Positions 53,318-63,967 of a DNA stretch of 64,000 nucleotides are shown here, one piece after another; the first letter of the stretch is position 1, and the number at the start of each line of letters is the position of its first letter. Made by a program: the position numbers and the translations under genes. Under the pieces are notes generated by a model, which did no database searches, was not told the DNA's origin, and saw only the letters and a list, made by a program, of their open reading frames with translations. Origin of the DNA: Desulfuromonas acetoxidans DSM 684 (lineage in GTDB: Bacteria > Desulfobacterota > Desulfuromonadia > Desulfuromonadales > Desulfuromonadaceae); contig NZ_AAEW02000018.1 in assembly GCF_000167355.1 (NCBI RefSeq), positions 17,911-81,910 of the forward strand. The letters are read 5' to 3'.

Positions 53318-54667
53318 ATGTCTGATTCACCTGCAAACTGGCATCCCTCAAGTTGGCACCAATTCCCTGCAGCCCAGATGCCGCCCTGGCCCGACCCCGC
53401 TGAATACCAGGAGACGATCAAAACGATTTCACAATTTCCCCCTCTGGTGTTCGCAGGCGAAATCCGTGCCCTTAAAGAGATCCTGGCGAAAGCGGCTGAA
53501 GGCGAGGCATTTCTTCTGCAGGGCGGAGATTGTGCGGAGAATTTCTCTCAATGCACAGCGCCCTATATTCGTGAAACGCTTAAAGTTTTACTGCAAATGT
53601 CGATCATCCTGACCTATGCCGGAGGGAAACCGGTTGCCAAAGTGGGACGGATTGCCGGCCAATTTGCCAAGCCACGTTCATCAAACATGGAAAAGATTGG
53701 CGATCTTGAATTTCCCAGCTTCCGCGGTGACATGGTGAACAGCCCGGAATTTACCGCGGAGGCACGTCGCCCGGATCCTCAGCGACTGATCAAAGGCTAC
53801 TATGTCGCGTGCGCGACAATGAACCTGCTGCGTGCCTTTACAAAGGGAGGCTATGCCGCACTTCATCGGGTTCACGCCTGGAACAACGATTTTGTAAAAA
53901 ATTCTCCGATTGGACAAAACTATGAAGTTTTGGCGGAGCAGATCTCCAAGGCGTTGAACTTTTTTGAAACAATCGGCCTCGATGTTGACAGCCCCCGCTT
54001 CAACCAGGCCAATGTCTACACATCACATGAAGCACTGTTGCTCGGCTACGAAGAGGCATTGACACGGCGCGATTCAACGACCGGTGAATGGTATGACTGC
54101 AGTGCCCACATGATCTGGATTGGAGACCGCACCCGTCAATTAGACGGCGCGCACATCGAGTTTTTTCGCGGCGTTCTCAACCCGGTAGGCGTCAAAATTG
54201 GCCCCAGTTACAATCTTGATGAAACACTGCGGTTGATCGAAATACTCAACCCTGAAAACGAACCGGGAAGACTGACCCTGATAACCCGTTTTGGTGCCGG
54301 TAAAGTTGGAGACTACCTACCGCCTTTAGCACGGGCGGTTAAAAACGCCGGACACAAAGTGGTCTGGTGTTGCGATCCGATGCATGGCAATACCTATGTT
54401 GCTGAAAGTGGCCACAAAACCAGAAACTTTGACGACATCATGGGTGAAGTGGGTGATTTCTTCTCGATCCATCGTTCCGAAGGAACCAATCCGGGTGGGG
54501 TTCATCTGGAGATGACCGGCGAGAACGTTACGGAGTGTATCGGAGGCGGACGGAAAATTGAGAATGATCATCTCAAGCTGAATTATGCCACCCAGTGTGA
54601 CCCCCGTCTCAACGCAGAGCAAAGCCTTGATCTCGCCTTTCATCTGGCACAGCTGGTTCATGGTTAA
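53318..54667 (+). CDS. Class II DAHP synthase (first step of aromatic pathway)
   Basis: 449 residues. Condenses phosphoenolpyruvate and erythrose 4-phosphate to DAHP. Class II (plant/Mycobacterium) signatures: NWHPSSWHQFPAAQ at the N-terminus, LLQGGDCAENFSQC near 67-80 with the metal-binding Cys, KPRSSNMEKIGD, and the C-terminal WCCDPMHGNTYV and EGTNPGGVHLEMTGENVTEC. ATG 53318 has TAGGAG upstream. It is a single gene, followed about 100 bases later by rubredoxin. Confidence 0.95.
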   Translation: MSDSPANWHPSSWHQFPAAQMPPWPDPAEYQETIKTISQFPPLVFAGEIRALKEILAKAAEGEAFLLQGGDCAENFSQCTAPYIRETLKVLLQMSIILTYAGGKPVAKVGRIAGQFAKPRSSNMEKIGDLEFPSFRGDMVNSPEFTAEARRPDPQRLIKGYYVACATMNLLRAFTKGGYAALHRVHAWNNDFVKNSPIGQNYEVLAEQISKALNFFETIGLDVDSPRFNQANVYTSHEALLLGYEEALTRRDSTTGEWYDCSAHMIWIGDRTRQLDGAHIEFFRGVLNPVGVKIGPSYNLDETLRLIEILNPENEPGRLTLITRFGAGKVGDYLPPLARAVKNAGHKVVWCCDPMHGNTYVAESGHKTRNFDDIMGEVGDFFSIHRSEGTNPGGVHLEMTGENVTECIGGGRKIENDHLKLNYATQCDPRLNAEQSLDLAFHLAQLVHG

Positions 54668-54765
54668 CGCTTAGAGACGCATACGCGGGCAAAGCCATGG
54701 GCCGCCACATCGATGATCCGCAGGACTGAAACAAATCGTTTTTATTTTTGCCAATGTAGGATTCA

Positions 54766-54924
54766 ATGCAAAAGTATCGTTGTTCGATCTGTAAATACAT
54801 CTACGACCCTGAAGTCGGCGATAACACAAACGGCACGCCTCCACAAACCGCCTTTGAGGATCTCCCCGAAGACTGGACGTGTCCGAACTGCGGCGTTGAT
54901 AAGTCGCTTTTCGAACCGGCTTAA
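54766..54924 (+). CDS. Rubredoxin
   Basis: 52-residue iron-sulphur electron carrier. [19 protein letters not shown] begins with the first CxxC (C6, C9). The second pair is in [15 protein letters not shown] near residues 39-42. The DPxxGD and LPxDWxCPxCG motifs are complete. A likely electron donor for the rubrerythrin at 52387. It is followed by a clear terminator. Confidence 0.94.
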   Translation: MQKYRCSICKYIYDPEVGDNTNGTPPQTAFEDLPEDWTCPNCGVDKSLFEPA

Positions 54925-54960
54925 CAGTCTGACTTGATTCATATTGATGCAAAATCAATA

Positions 54961-54992
54961 AACCCGATTGTCAACGGACAATCGGGTTTTAA
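54961..54992 (+). terminator. Rho-independent terminator after rubredoxin
   Basis: AACCCGATTGTC/GACAATCGGGTT stem of 12 pairs with a four-base loop, followed by TTAAATT. Lies 37 bases after the rubredoxin stop. Confidence 0.8.
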
Positions 54993-55272
54993 ATTATCGG
55001 TCACCTGATACCAATTAAACATGGAAACGAGGGGGCAGTCTCGCACCAGTGGAGGCTCTACCTCGACCGATGATGCGATCCGGCCTCTTCCCCCCCCCAC
55101 GCTCTTTTTACTTCCACCTGCCGGCCCATCCAAAATTCATTGCAGCCAGGAGGTCTCGTTGCGCTCTCCATGACATGATCCAAGGATATGCCACAATAAA
55201 TTAATAACTAAAAATTATTTTCAGCTTATGCTAGTTTTGTTGTCTATTTTTACTTTTTAAAGGAGACATACA
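54993..55272. other. Intergenic stretch upstream of the 1260-residue gene
   Basis: Holds a CCCCCCCCC run near 55090 and an AT-rich section (55185-55260) that probably contains the promoter. No gene or RNA is recognised. Confidence 0.4.
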
Positions 55273-58200
55273 TTGATCCGCTTTAGCCTTCTGCCTCTAC
55301 TCCGCTTGGTCCTGTTTACCCTGGTGATCGGCAACAGTCTCGCCATTGCCGCATCTTTTGACATGCTGACCAAAGCCGAACTGGTCATTCATCTGCCCAC
55401 GGAGCAGGAACTGGCCATGTATCAGATGTTTCCACCGCCACCAGAACAAATGGAGCAGCTGACATCACCACATGTCGAGGTACGATTGGACGGCCTGCCG
55501 ACTTGTTATTCCATCGACTGGCAAAGCAAGCAGGTTAATGCACAAATTATTCACCTCAGACAACGTGACTGGCTGCAACCTTTTCTTGAGTTTGATCTGG
55601 TCCATGAAACCATTGCTCTGATCAGCAACGGTCACTTCGGCAAAACAGGCGACGGCGTGAAGAACACCTCCGGGTTAACCTATGTCGGTAAAAACGATCA
55701 AGGCGATTACGTGATCAGTCTTGAGCCGGTGATTCTCTCCTGCGACACCAGCCGAAAAAAGATTGCCGTATCTCTGGCGTTTCACACCTTGCCCCTGACG
55801 GATGGGAGCCAGTTCAAAGCTGAGCACATGGATGACCGGTTGCTGATGATTCGCCATTTGAAATGGAAACAACACTATTGGAAAATCAACAGCGACAAAG
55901 GGCTGGCCTGGCGCGTATCCAACATCTCTGAGGCGGATCAAAAGCAAATCGCCGACGCCAGGGTACTGTATATTGCCGACGCTGCCCCGAAGAGTGACGA
56001 ACCGACGGTCTCTGCCCGCTCCCAAACAAGCTATGTGCCCAATGATAAGGCCATGCTGGCAGACAAACATCCCGGCCGCGAGTCGAGCCCCTGGCAGGAA
56101 CGGCAGAAGGTGCTGTACCATGACCTGCTGGGCTCAATACGCTACGATGCCCTGTTGATCCCGGCCCAGGTGGATGGCTTTGCCGTTGATCGCGCCGGGC
56201 GTTCCCTGATCACCCGCTTTCTGCACCAGCGACTGCGTCAACTGGGATGGTCGCTGCCGGATCCGACCCTGACGGCACGAGCTCTGGGAGAACGCAGCCG
56301 AACCTATAGCCCGAAAGACATTGCCGCACTGGCAGGCCGAATTGGCGCAACAACCGTTATTATTCCCGCTGTGGGTCATGACGGCAATGGCCGTCTGTCC
56401 CTGAATCTGTTGCGGCAACAGGTTGATCACCACGGCATCCCGCTCGCCGACAAGACGGTTCTGGCCAGTTGCAACAATCTGCCTTTTTCCGACACCCGCT
56501 TGCCGTTTGAAGTCTTCGTCTCCCATATGGACGAACTGCTGAAAAGCATTGGCTGTACTCCGACTGCCACAGCACAGGCGTCTATCCGGGACAACGAGCC
56601 GCTGTTGCCACAACAACCATGCGAGTTGTTTACCCAGAACAAGCCATCTTTGGTACAGCAGGCTTTTACCCTGCAACTTCTGGGCATGTTGCACCCACGC
56701 GAGAACCCCACCCAAGAAGGACTGTTTGAACGCTCACTGGTCTTAGCCTGGCAGCTTCCTGTAAATCATCCACAGCGCAACCTGCTCATCGCCCGGGCGC
56801 TTTTTCGCCTGAACCGTCGACCGGCTGCATTGAAGTACCTTGAACAGGCAAAAACCGTAGAGGAACACGCTTTGTTGGCGTTTCTCAATGGCAACCTTCC
56901 GAACTTACAGGAAAACCGGAGCCGTATTGCAACACCGTTAAAATGGTTGCTCGCCAATATTGACTATGCAGATTTGCTCTGGACGTATACCCAGCGTCCC
57001 CTTCCCGATGCCACCATCGCAGAAATCGTCGGCAACCAGGTAGAGTGGGAGACACTCATCGTTCGCCGCCTGCAACGCAACTGGATGTGGAGCAACCAAT
57101 CAAATCTGGTCGTCAAACAAATGCTTGATGAGGCCTTCCCGCTTGCCGACTTCACCGTCGGCGAACTGATGGGCAACAGACTGCTGCTTCACCAGTCACC
57201 GTTTGAGGGTGGAGAAATTGATCGTAGCGTTTATGAGCATTACCGGCGGATGGTATCCAATTCAGGAGCCAGCCTGTTTCCCGATACTCACCCACTGGCT
57301 CCACGCAAAGGGGATTATTTGGACCTGCTGGCAGCAACCGGTGAAGCCAATCTCTTCGACGCCGTTTATAAATCAGTGGTACTGCAGCATCGTATGGATG
57401 CAGGCCTGGAACAACTGCGACAGTCTGCGGGAGTTTACGAAGGACATCCCGACCTCACCTATTTGAAGAGCGAGGCATTGGAACGCAAAGCGCAAAGCAG
57501 TCTCGGTTCTGAAGCGGCGCGACTGAATGCGGAAGTGGCCCACCTCAAAGACCTTGCGGGATACTGGAGCCAGGAACAAAACACCTATTCTCGTCTGAAA
57601 ATTTTTGACCAGGACTTCCCCAAACGTTTCTACTGGACAACGGCTTCAGACAAGCTGGCATCTCTGGAAAACTCTCTTGAGTACACCAACAGCCGGGCCG
57701 ACATTGCGGCAAGCCTGTATGATTCTTACCAGCGCTACCGCGCAGGAAAAACGATAAAACGACAGAAGCTCCTGGCTGAACTGGAGCAACGCTTTATCGG
57801 CGCTCCGCAAAGACAGTATCTACTTGCCGAAATCAGTGAACGACAGGGGAATGTGGACAAAGCACAACAGTATTATCGTACCTGCATCAAGCTCTACCCT
57901 GAACAATGGGAGGCTTACCAGAAACAAGCTGAATTGTTAATCCGTCATGATCTCATCGACGAAGCGTACCAGACCCTGATGGCCATCCCGGACTTCAACC
58001 GCCCGTCTCCCCTGGTAAACGCCGTCGGGTTTTCAAATTTTGCCAACAGGATGGGCAGCATGTTCCGCAAACTCGGTGAACCGGGAAAAGCTCTCACCTT
58101 CTTTCGCTATTGCCAAACGCTGGGTACGGGTTCCGGAGCAGAGATGGTTTCTGCTGCACAAGAAGCCATGATCAACAACGACTATGCCACCATGGCACAA

Positions 58201-59055
58201 CACTGCGTCCGTCTGATTCGGCGTTACCAGAGCCTTCCCGGTTATCATGCCTATATCAACTACCAGCATCTGACCGGACAGCATACAACGGCGTGGAGTG
58301 TTTTCAACAACCTGTCCTCACGCCAGTATCTCTCAAGCATCTGGCAGGCCGCACTGTTCGGATTCCGCATGGAAGGCACTTCAGAACAGGATCAGGACCG
58401 CTGGTTTGCCGACCGCGTCAATAGACCGGAAAGCAGCAGTTTTGTACTGTATCGGCTCATGGACCGGTCCCAATTTCCCGCCATCAACACGCTGCCGCGC
58501 TCGGGAGGACAAAACAGAAAACAGTTCCTCGCGCTCTACCGTGGCTACAAAACCCGCAGCTTTACAGATTCCCCCTACTCCCACCAGTTCCAGCAGGGCC
58601 AAGGCATAACCTCCAAATTGTTGCCCTGGCTGGCGTTCTACTATGAGGATGCCGGGCGAGGTGAAGAATTCCAACAGAGATTGAATGAATATCTTGCCGT
58701 TCACGGATCGGGATTTGACAGTTTGCTGGCGCAGGGCATTATCGCCGGGCTCCAGGACGATTCCCATACGGCATTGACATTGTTCCACAAGGCCTGTCTG
58801 CGCTATGCAGAGCTGCAACAGCAGCAGACCCCTTTTGCCGGTTGGCCCTTCGCCATGGAAGCAAAATATACAACAAACCCAGAAAAGCGAATGACAGCAT
58901 TGGGGGCGGCACTGTATCTGGACCGCAATTCAGTGAGGATTGCGCACTTCAGCCGTGCAGAAAAACAACGTGCCACAGAGCAGTTTGATGCCAACAAATT
59001 CTTTGCCCCGCGTCAGAGCGACGCACAGACCCAGTCGCCACCGAAACAGATCTGA
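55273..59055 (+). CDS. Large secreted protein of unknown function, TTG start
   Basis: 1260 residues. Signal peptide LVLFTLVIGNSLAIAA, cleavage likely near residue 27. Residues 30-220 form a beta-rich region; about 300-420 is an alpha/beta domain (YDALLIPAQVDGFAVDR, LAGRIGATTVIIPAVG) that loosely resembles periplasmic lipoprotein-like sensor folds. From about 470 the rest is helical, with TPR-like helix pairs (ALFRLNRRPAALKYLEQAKT, NVDKAQQYYRTCIKLYPEQW). The start is TTG at 55273, 7 bases after AAAGGAG. No family is recognised; a scaffold in envelope or polysaccharide secretion is possible but unproved. Confidence 0.8.
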   Translation: MIRFSLLPLLRLVLFTLVIGNSLAIAASFDMLTKAELVIHLPTEQELAMYQMFPPPPEQMEQLTSPHVEVRLDGLPTCYSIDWQSKQVNAQIIHLRQRDWLQPFLEFDLVHETIALISNGHFGKTGDGVKNTSGLTYVGKNDQGDYVISLEPVILSCDTSRKKIAVSLAFHTLPLTDGSQFKAEHMDDRLLMIRHLKWKQHYWKINSDKGLAWRVSNISEADQKQIADARVLYIADAAPKSDEPTVSARSQTSYVPNDKAMLADKHPGRESSPWQERQKVLYHDLLGSIRYDALLIPAQVDGFAVDRAGRSLITRFLHQRLRQLGWSLPDPTLTARALGERSRTYSPKDIAALAGRIGATTVIIPAVGHDGNGRLSLNLLRQQVDHHGIPLADKTVLASCNNLPFSDTRLPFEVFVSHMDELLKSIGCTPTATAQASIRDNEPLLPQQPCELFTQNKPSLVQQAFTLQLLGMLHPRENPTQEGLFERSLVLAWQLPVNHPQRNLLIARALFRLNRRPAALKYLEQAKTVEEHALLAFLNGNLPNLQENRSRIATPLKWLLANIDYADLLWTYTQRPLPDATIAEIVGNQVEWETLIVRRLQRNWMWSNQSNLVVKQMLDEAFPLADFTVGELMGNRLLLHQSPFEGGEIDRSVYEHYRRMVSNSGASLFPDTHPLAPRKGDYLDLLAATGEANLFDAVYKSVVLQHRMDAGLEQLRQSAGVYEGHPDLTYLKSEALERKAQSSLGSEAARLNAEVAHLKDLAGYWSQEQNTYSRLKIFDQDFPKRFYWTTASDKLASLENSLEYTNSRADIAASLYDSYQRYRAGKTIKRQKLLAELEQRFIGAPQRQYLLAEISERQGNVDKAQQYYRTCIKLYPEQWEAYQKQAELLIRHDLIDEAYQTLMAIPDFNRPSPLVNAVGFSNFANRMGSMFRKLGEPGKALTFFRYCQTLGTGSGAEMVSAAQEAMINNDYATMAQHCVRLIRRYQSLPGYHAYINYQHLTGQHTTAWSVFNNLSSRQYLSSIWQAALFGFRMEGTSEQDQDRWFADRVNRPESSSFVLYRLMDRSQFPAINTLPRSGGQNRKQFLALYRGYKTRSFTDSPYSHQFQQGQGITSKLLPWLAFYYEDAGRGEEFQQRLNEYLAVHGSGFDSLLAQGIIAGLQDDSHTALTLFHKACLRYAELQQQQTPFAGWPFAMEAKYTTNPEKRMTALGAALYLDRNSVRIAHFSRAEKQRATEQFDANKFFAPRQSDAQTQSPPKQI

Positions 59056-59090
59056 AAATGAATGGCCTTCAAGAGCCTTACTGAAGAAAC

Positions 59091-59136
59091 AAAAAAAAGG
59101 GTTCGCTGAACAATCAGCGAACCCTTTGATTTTTTT
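59091..59136. terminator. Bidirectional terminator between the large gene and tRNA-Ala
   Basis: AAAGGGTTCGCTGA (59096-59109) pairs perfectly with TCAGCGAACCCTTT (59114-59127), loop ACAA. GATTTTTTT follows on the plus strand and a run of A precedes it, giving T on the minus strand, so it can end both converging transcripts. Confidence 0.88.
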
Positions 59137-59137
59137 A

Positions 59138-59213
<76 letters not shown>

Positions 59214-59345
59214 ATAAGACGAAGGCGTTTATATCAAAGGCAGAGACAGCCTGTCAACGCATTTCTTCATCAAACGTACAAAGTTTTCAATTTTTTATGA
59301 CACAAGCCTTCGCCACTGGACAACGGGTTAAAAATACAGAAAAGC

Positions 59346-60644
59346 TCATCCGAGCATCAAACTTACGGCTGACAGCAGCGCAATGACAATCAGAGTCAGG
59401 CTGCACTGACGAATCTGCCCAAGAATCAACTGAATAAGCACATAGCTGATAAAACCAAACGCCAGACCGGTAGAGATGCTGTAACCGAGCGGAATCATAA
59501 TGATAGTAAGAAACGCCGGTGCACTCTGCTGAATATCGTTGAATGGAATCTGCGACACATGACGCATCATCAGCAGGCCAACGACGATAAGGGCCGGGGC
59601 CGTGGCATAAGGCGGGACAATAGCGATGAGCGGCGTGAAAAACAGCGCCAGCAGAAACATGGCGGCCGTGGCCACGGCGGTAAGTCCGGTGCGACCACCA
59701 GCACTGACTCCACTGCCCGATTCAATGAACGTGGTTGTCGTACTGGTACCGAGCAAAGCACCACCAATGGTGGCTAGAGCATCGGTATTAAGGAGGCGAG
59801 AGATCAACGGCACGGTGCCCTGTCGTTCCAGCAGGCGTGCATCACGACACACGGAGACCAGCGTCCCGAGGCTGTCAAAAAGATCGACGAACATGAACGA
59901 GAAAACACTGGACCACAGGGAGATGGATACCGCTGAAGCGATATCCAACTGAAAGGCCAGCGGTGCCGGTGACGGTGGTAGAGACACGATTCCATCCGGC
60001 AACGGTACATGCCCCAACGCCATGCCGACGACTGTCGTTACGACAATTCCGATGAGCATGGCTCCACGCACTTGGCGAATCTCCAATACAACGATGAGCA
60101 AAAGCCCGAGCAGACCAATAAACGTGCCCGTGGAAAACGAGCCGAGTTGAACCATGGTAGCCTGGTTCCTGACCACCAGGCCGAGATTCTGCAGACCAAT
60201 AAAGGCGATAAACAGCCCAATACCGACTCCAGCGGCAATCTGCAGCGGCAGGGGAATTGCCTTGACAATATGCTGCCTGACTCCAAGCAGACTGAGCAAC
60301 AGAAACACCACACCAGAGAGGAAAACAACCCCCAGAGCCGTTTGCCAGCTCACCCCCTGCCCCATCACCAATCCGTAGGTAAAAAAGGCGTTAAGCCCCA
60401 TTCCCGGCGCCATCATCAGCGGAGCATTACCCATGATGGCAACGAGCAACGTGGCCAAGGCAGCCACCAGACAGGTCACGGTGGTCAAAGCGCCGCGATC
60501 CATACCGGTTTCAGCAAGCATGGCCGGATGGACAAAAATGATGTAGGAGGCGGTGAGAAAGGTGGTGACACCGGCGATCAGCTCGGTACGCACATCACTG
60601 CCGCGTTCTCTAAGTTGAAAAAGGCGATCCAGTCGTTCAATCAT
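59346..60644 (-). CDS. NCS2/AzgA-type purine permease
   Basis: 432-residue proton symporter for hypoxanthine, guanine or adenine. Conserved motifs: NAPLMMAPGMGLNAFFTYG near 73-91 and FIESGSGVSAGGRTGLTAV near 310. The last is typical of AzgA (GhxP/PbuG) rather than uracil or xanthine carriers. Twelve to fourteen hydrophobic segments span the length. ATG 60644 follows GGAGAA. It sits just after purC on the same strand but with a terminator between, so salvage and synthesis genes are neighbours, perhaps separately expressed. Confidence 0.92.
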   Translation of the reverse strand: MIERLDRLFQLRERGSDVRTELIAGVTTFLTASYIIFVHPAMLAETGMDRGALTTVTCLVAALATLLVAIMGNAPLMMAPGMGLNAFFTYGLVMGQGVSWQTALGVVFLSGVVFLLLSLLGVRQHIVKAIPLPLQIAAGVGIGLFIAFIGLQNLGLVVRNQATMVQLGSFSTGTFIGLLGLLLIVVLEIRQVRGAMLIGIVVTTVVGMALGHVPLPDGIVSLPPSPAPLAFQLDIASAVSISLWSSVFSFMFVDLFDSLGTLVSVCRDARLLERQGTVPLISRLLNTDALATIGGALLGTSTTTTFIESGSGVSAGGRTGLTAVATAAMFLLALFFTPLIAIVPPYATAPALIVVGLLMMRHVSQIPFNDIQQSAPAFLTIIMIPLGYSISTGLAFGFISYVLIQLILGQIRQCSLTLIVIALLSAVSLMLG

Positions 60645-60675
60645 GCCATTCTCCGTAAAAGAAACACATCCGAGT

Positions 60676-60707
60676 CAAAACAAAGCAAGGGTGCCGAGGC
60701 ACCCTTG
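60676..60707 (-). terminator. Terminator after purC
   Basis: On the minus strand CAAGGGTGCC/GGCACCCTTG with a short loop is followed by CTTTGTTTTGA. It lies 27 bases after the purC stop. Confidence 0.7.
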
Positions 60708-60733
60708 TCTGGTTCGTATATGAAATCGCGTAA

Positions 60734-61672
60734 TCAGGAGCAGCCGCAACCGCCGCCACAACACCCTGACGGTGCCGTGTTCAGTGTTGCCGACTGAGTC
60801 AGGCGCGTGAGTGCCTCCATGTATTTCTGGCCGGTTTTTTCCACGATCTCTTGGGGCAGATCAGGAGCCGGCGCTGTTTTACCCCAGTCGAGTGTTTCGA
60901 GGTAATCACGCAGGAACTGCTTGTCAAAGCTGGGTTGCTGACCACCGGGCTGATACTGATCTTTGGGCCAGAACCGTGATGAGTCGGGAGTCAGGGCTTC
61001 ATCGATCCAGATCAGCTCGCCGTCAAGCATGCCGAACTCAAACTTGGTGTCGGCAATAATGATCCCTTTTTCGTTGGCAATGTCGCGAGCCCGTTCGTAA
61101 ATGGCGATGGTGACATCGCGCACTTTGGCAGCCAATTCGGCGCCACACAACTCTTCGACCTTGGAGAATGGAATGTTCTCATCGTGCTCGCCGAGCTCAG
61201 CCTTAGTCGAAGGAGTAAAAATAACTTCGGGGAGCTTATCGCTCTCTTTGAGCCCTTCCGGCAGCGGAATGCCGCAGATCGCGCCGGTTTTCTGGTAGTC
61301 CTTCCAGCCGGAGCCGGAAATATAACCGCGCACGATACACTCAACGGGCAGCGGCTGGGCTTTTTTTACCAGCATACTTCGTCCTTCGAGTTGCTCACGG
61401 TACTTGTGTGTTTCAGGCGGAAAGTCATCCACATTAGTACTGACAATATGGTTGGGGATGATATCGGTCATCTTCTCAAACCAGAATTTGGAAATCTCAG
61501 TCAGTACGTAGCCTTTTTGCGGAATTCCTTCGTTCATGATGACATCAAAGGCGGAAATCCGGTCACTGGTAACAATCAACAAATACTCGCCGACATCATA
61601 GATATCGCGCACTTTTCCCTGATTAACCAGCTTGAGATCGGGGCAGCTGCTCTGCATTACGATCGGAGTCAT
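60734..61672 (-). CDS. purC: SAICAR synthetase with Cys-rich tail
   Basis: Makes SAICAR from CAIR and aspartate in purine synthesis. 312 residues, long form. Motifs: [29 protein letters not shown] near 14-42, [16 protein letters not shown] near 112-127, and [25 protein letters not shown] near 215-240. The body ends around LTRLTQSA. It then has an unusual 15-residue tail, [17 protein letters not shown], with four Cys among Gly, not part of the enzyme fold. Such tails can bind metal or iron-sulphur clusters; role unknown. The start overlaps the ppiD stop (ATGA). Confidence 0.94.
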   Translation of the reverse strand: MTPIVMQSSCPDLKLVNQGKVRDIYDVGEYLLIVTSDRISAFDVIMNEGIPQKGYVLTEISKFWFEKMTDIIPNHIVSTNVDDFPPETHKYREQLEGRSMLVKKAQPLPVECIVRGYISGSGWKDYQKTGAICGIPLPEGLKESDKLPEVIFTPSTKAELGEHDENIPFSKVEELCGAELAAKVRDVTIAIYERARDIANEKGIIIADTKFEFGMLDGELIWIDEALTPDSSRFWPKDQYQPGGQQPSFDKQFLRDYLETLDWGKTAPAPDLPQEIVEKTGQKYMEALTRLTQSATLNTAPSGCCGGGCGCS

Positions 61673-63609
61673 GATTCGTTCCCTTCTTCCATTGAGCGCA
61701 GGATTGCCGGGGCAATGATCACCTCAGCAGTTTGTTTAAGTTCATCAAGTTTGCTGCGCAGCAACTCGTCCTGTTTCCGTGACAGAACGGTCTGTTGCAA
61801 ACGTTGTGATTCCTCTTCGGTCAAGCCGTTGGGATCTGCCGGCTGCAGTTGTTTAAGGCGAACAATATAGAAATTTTCACCTGCACTATACAGCTGGGAA
61901 GCCACCGGCTCTTTGATGGTGAGATTGAACGCAGCCTCTGCCAGTCCCGGCACATTGCCGAGGGTCGGTACAAACTCACCCAAGGCGCGATTGAACAGGC
62001 CGGTCTCTTGAACTTTGCGACCGTTGTCGGCAATAGATTTGAGCTTAGCACCTTGTTGAATTTTCTCCAGAGCTTTTTGCGCGGCTTCTTCGGCCAGAAC
62101 AACCGCCTGCTGACGCTTGTAGGCTTCAGTCACTTCAGCCTTGACGGCACTCAGTTCGGGAATATGGCTGGCGATATTTTCAGTCACGGTCGCGAGGACC
62201 ACACCACGTGTGGTGTTGACCGGAGCCAACATTTCCCCAGCCGCGGCACCAAAGGCTCTCTCTGTCAACTCCGAGCTGACACCGACAGTCGGAATAGCTT
62301 GCATCTGAGAGAACAGACCTGTTTCCACCGGTGTCGCACCGAGACTTTCAGCGGCAGCGCTGAAATTACTTTCTTTACGGTTAAGGTTGTACGCATCCAT
62401 GGCCTTTTCGTAGGCCAATTTGCGCGCCTCATCGAGACGCAGGGCTTTTTCAACCTCGTCACGCACATCTGCCAGCGGCGTAAAACCGGCCTCAATGTGC
62501 TCGCCCCCTTTGATAATATGGTAACCGAAACGGGTTTCCACTATCGGACTCAACGCATCTTTTTGCAGAGCAAAGGCAGCGGCCTCAAATGCCGGGTCCA
62601 TCACGCCACGTTGAAACAGACCCAGGTCACCACCTTTTTGCGCGGTTGCGGTATCGGCGGAGTATTGTTTGGCCAGTTTGGCAAAATCACCGGTCTGGGC
62701 TTTCTCAAGAACCTGCTCAGCCAGGACGCGCTGCTTTTCGCGTTGCGCATCGTCGGCATCTTGTGCGACAGGGATCAGGATATGAGCGGCTGCCATCTGT
62801 TCGGGGATGGCATAGGTGGCCAGGTGGCGGTCATAGTAGCGTTGAATATCGCCCTCTTCGAGGACCACCTGATCCAAATAATCTGCCGGGCTCAATGTCA
62901 CCAGGCTCAAGTTCACCTGTTGCGCCACGCGAAAGGCTTCCTGATTGGCTTCATAATACGCGGTGAGTGCGTCATCGGTTACATCGACAGCATCAGTAAA
63001 GGCACCAGTCTTGAACGCCACATAACTGAGATTAACGTTTTCATTGAGGCGACGATATTCGTCGGCAACATCCTCGTCGGTAACAACGGCTTCACTGCGA
63101 ATCTGCGCCTGGGTCAGGTTGACCAGCATCTGCTGTTTCTGCATCTGCTCGAACAGTTCCGGCGTCATCCGCTGATAGCTGAGAACTGAAATATATTGCT
63201 CTTTGTTAAAAACGCCATCAACCTGAAAAGCTGGCACTTCGGCAATGGCTTTCACCAGCTCGTCATCGCTGATCGACACATGCATGCGTTCGGCCTCTTC
63301 AAGCAGCAGAGCCTGGTCGATCAACAGGTTGATCGATTGACGGGTCAGTTGCAGCTGCTTTTCAAGCTCGGGAGTGAAGTTCTGTCCGTAAAGGTTGTGG
63401 TACAGGTTATACATATTACTGTAGGTGGTACGGAACTGTTCAAAACTGATATCGGTTCCATTAACCTGTGCCGCTACGGTAATGTCTCGCTGTTGATCGC
63501 GGCCCTTACCCCAAACGAGGAAAATTGTGCCGATAAACGTTGCGATAATGACCCAGAAAACAACCTTGACGACAGTGGTTTTCTGCTTTTTACGAATCAA
63601 ATCCAGCAT
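61669..63609 (-). CDS. ppiD: PpiD-like periplasmic peptidyl-prolyl isomerase
   Basis: 646 residues. One N-terminal membrane anchor ([21 protein letters not shown]) holds it in the inner membrane, with the body in the periplasm. A SurA_N-like chaperone part covers about 40-240. A parvulin domain lies around 265-360 ([43 protein letters not shown]). The C-terminal third resembles a second, degenerate parvulin-like region. It helps fold outer-membrane and exported proteins as they leave the Sec channel. ATG 63609 follows AAGGAG; the frame is open further upstream. Coupled to purC by a 4-base overlap. Confidence 0.92.
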   Translation of the reverse strand: MLDLIRKKQKTTVVKVVFWVIIATFIGTIFLVWGKGRDQQRDITVAAQVNGTDISFEQFRTTYSNMYNLYHNLYGQNFTPELEKQLQLTRQSINLLIDQALLLEEAERMHVSISDDELVKAIAEVPAFQVDGVFNKEQYISVLSYQRMTPELFEQMQKQQMLVNLTQAQIRSEAVVTDEDVADEYRRLNENVNLSYVAFKTGAFTDAVDVTDDALTAYYEANQEAFRVAQQVNLSLVTLSPADYLDQVVLEEGDIQRYYDRHLATYAIPEQMAAAHILIPVAQDADDAQREKQRVLAEQVLEKAQTGDFAKLAKQYSADTATAQKGGDLGLFQRGVMDPAFEAAAFALQKDALSPIVETRFGYHIIKGGEHIEAGFTPLADVRDEVEKALRLDEARKLAYEKAMDAYNLNRKESNFSAAAESLGATPVETGLFSQMQAIPTVGVSSELTERAFGAAAGEMLAPVNTTRGVVLATVTENIASHIPELSAVKAEVTEAYKRQQAVVLAEEAAQKALEKIQQGAKLKSIADNGRKVQETGLFNRALGEFVPTLGNVPGLAEAAFNLTIKEPVASQLYSAGENFYIVRLKQLQPADPNGLTEEESQRLQQTVLSRKQDELLRSKLDELKQTAEVIIAPAILRSMEEGNES

Positions 63610-63967
63610 AGAAAGATTTCTCCTTGTCGAACGCGGAAAATTACGGTAAAAACAGCGTCGCATCTTACGTCAACATCCCAAGGGATTGCAACAGTTTTTA
63701 CCGCAATACACGTGGCAAACAAGGTGGTTGCAGCGAGGGGTTCACCCCGTCGTATCTGCCGGAAAAACCCACGCCCCCTTGCCCAGGTTTGCCCGTTGAC
63801 GCCTGGATGCAAAGCACCCTGTTGGTTGCCAAACAGTAACCGCTTTCAAACCTGACCGGCAAAACCCCGGTTATTCCTTGAGAAGAGACAGGGTTTCTGC
63901 TAGTTTGAAATCTTTCACACAGAACCACCTGAATTCCCTGCGTCCAACAATAAGGAAGCGTGCAGCC
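63610..63967. other. Divergent intergenic region at right edge
   Basis: Must contain the ppiD promoter and probably one for a gene starting at 63968. A CCGG-rich inverted section lies near 63855-63875. Short frames here lack support. Confidence 0.4.
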
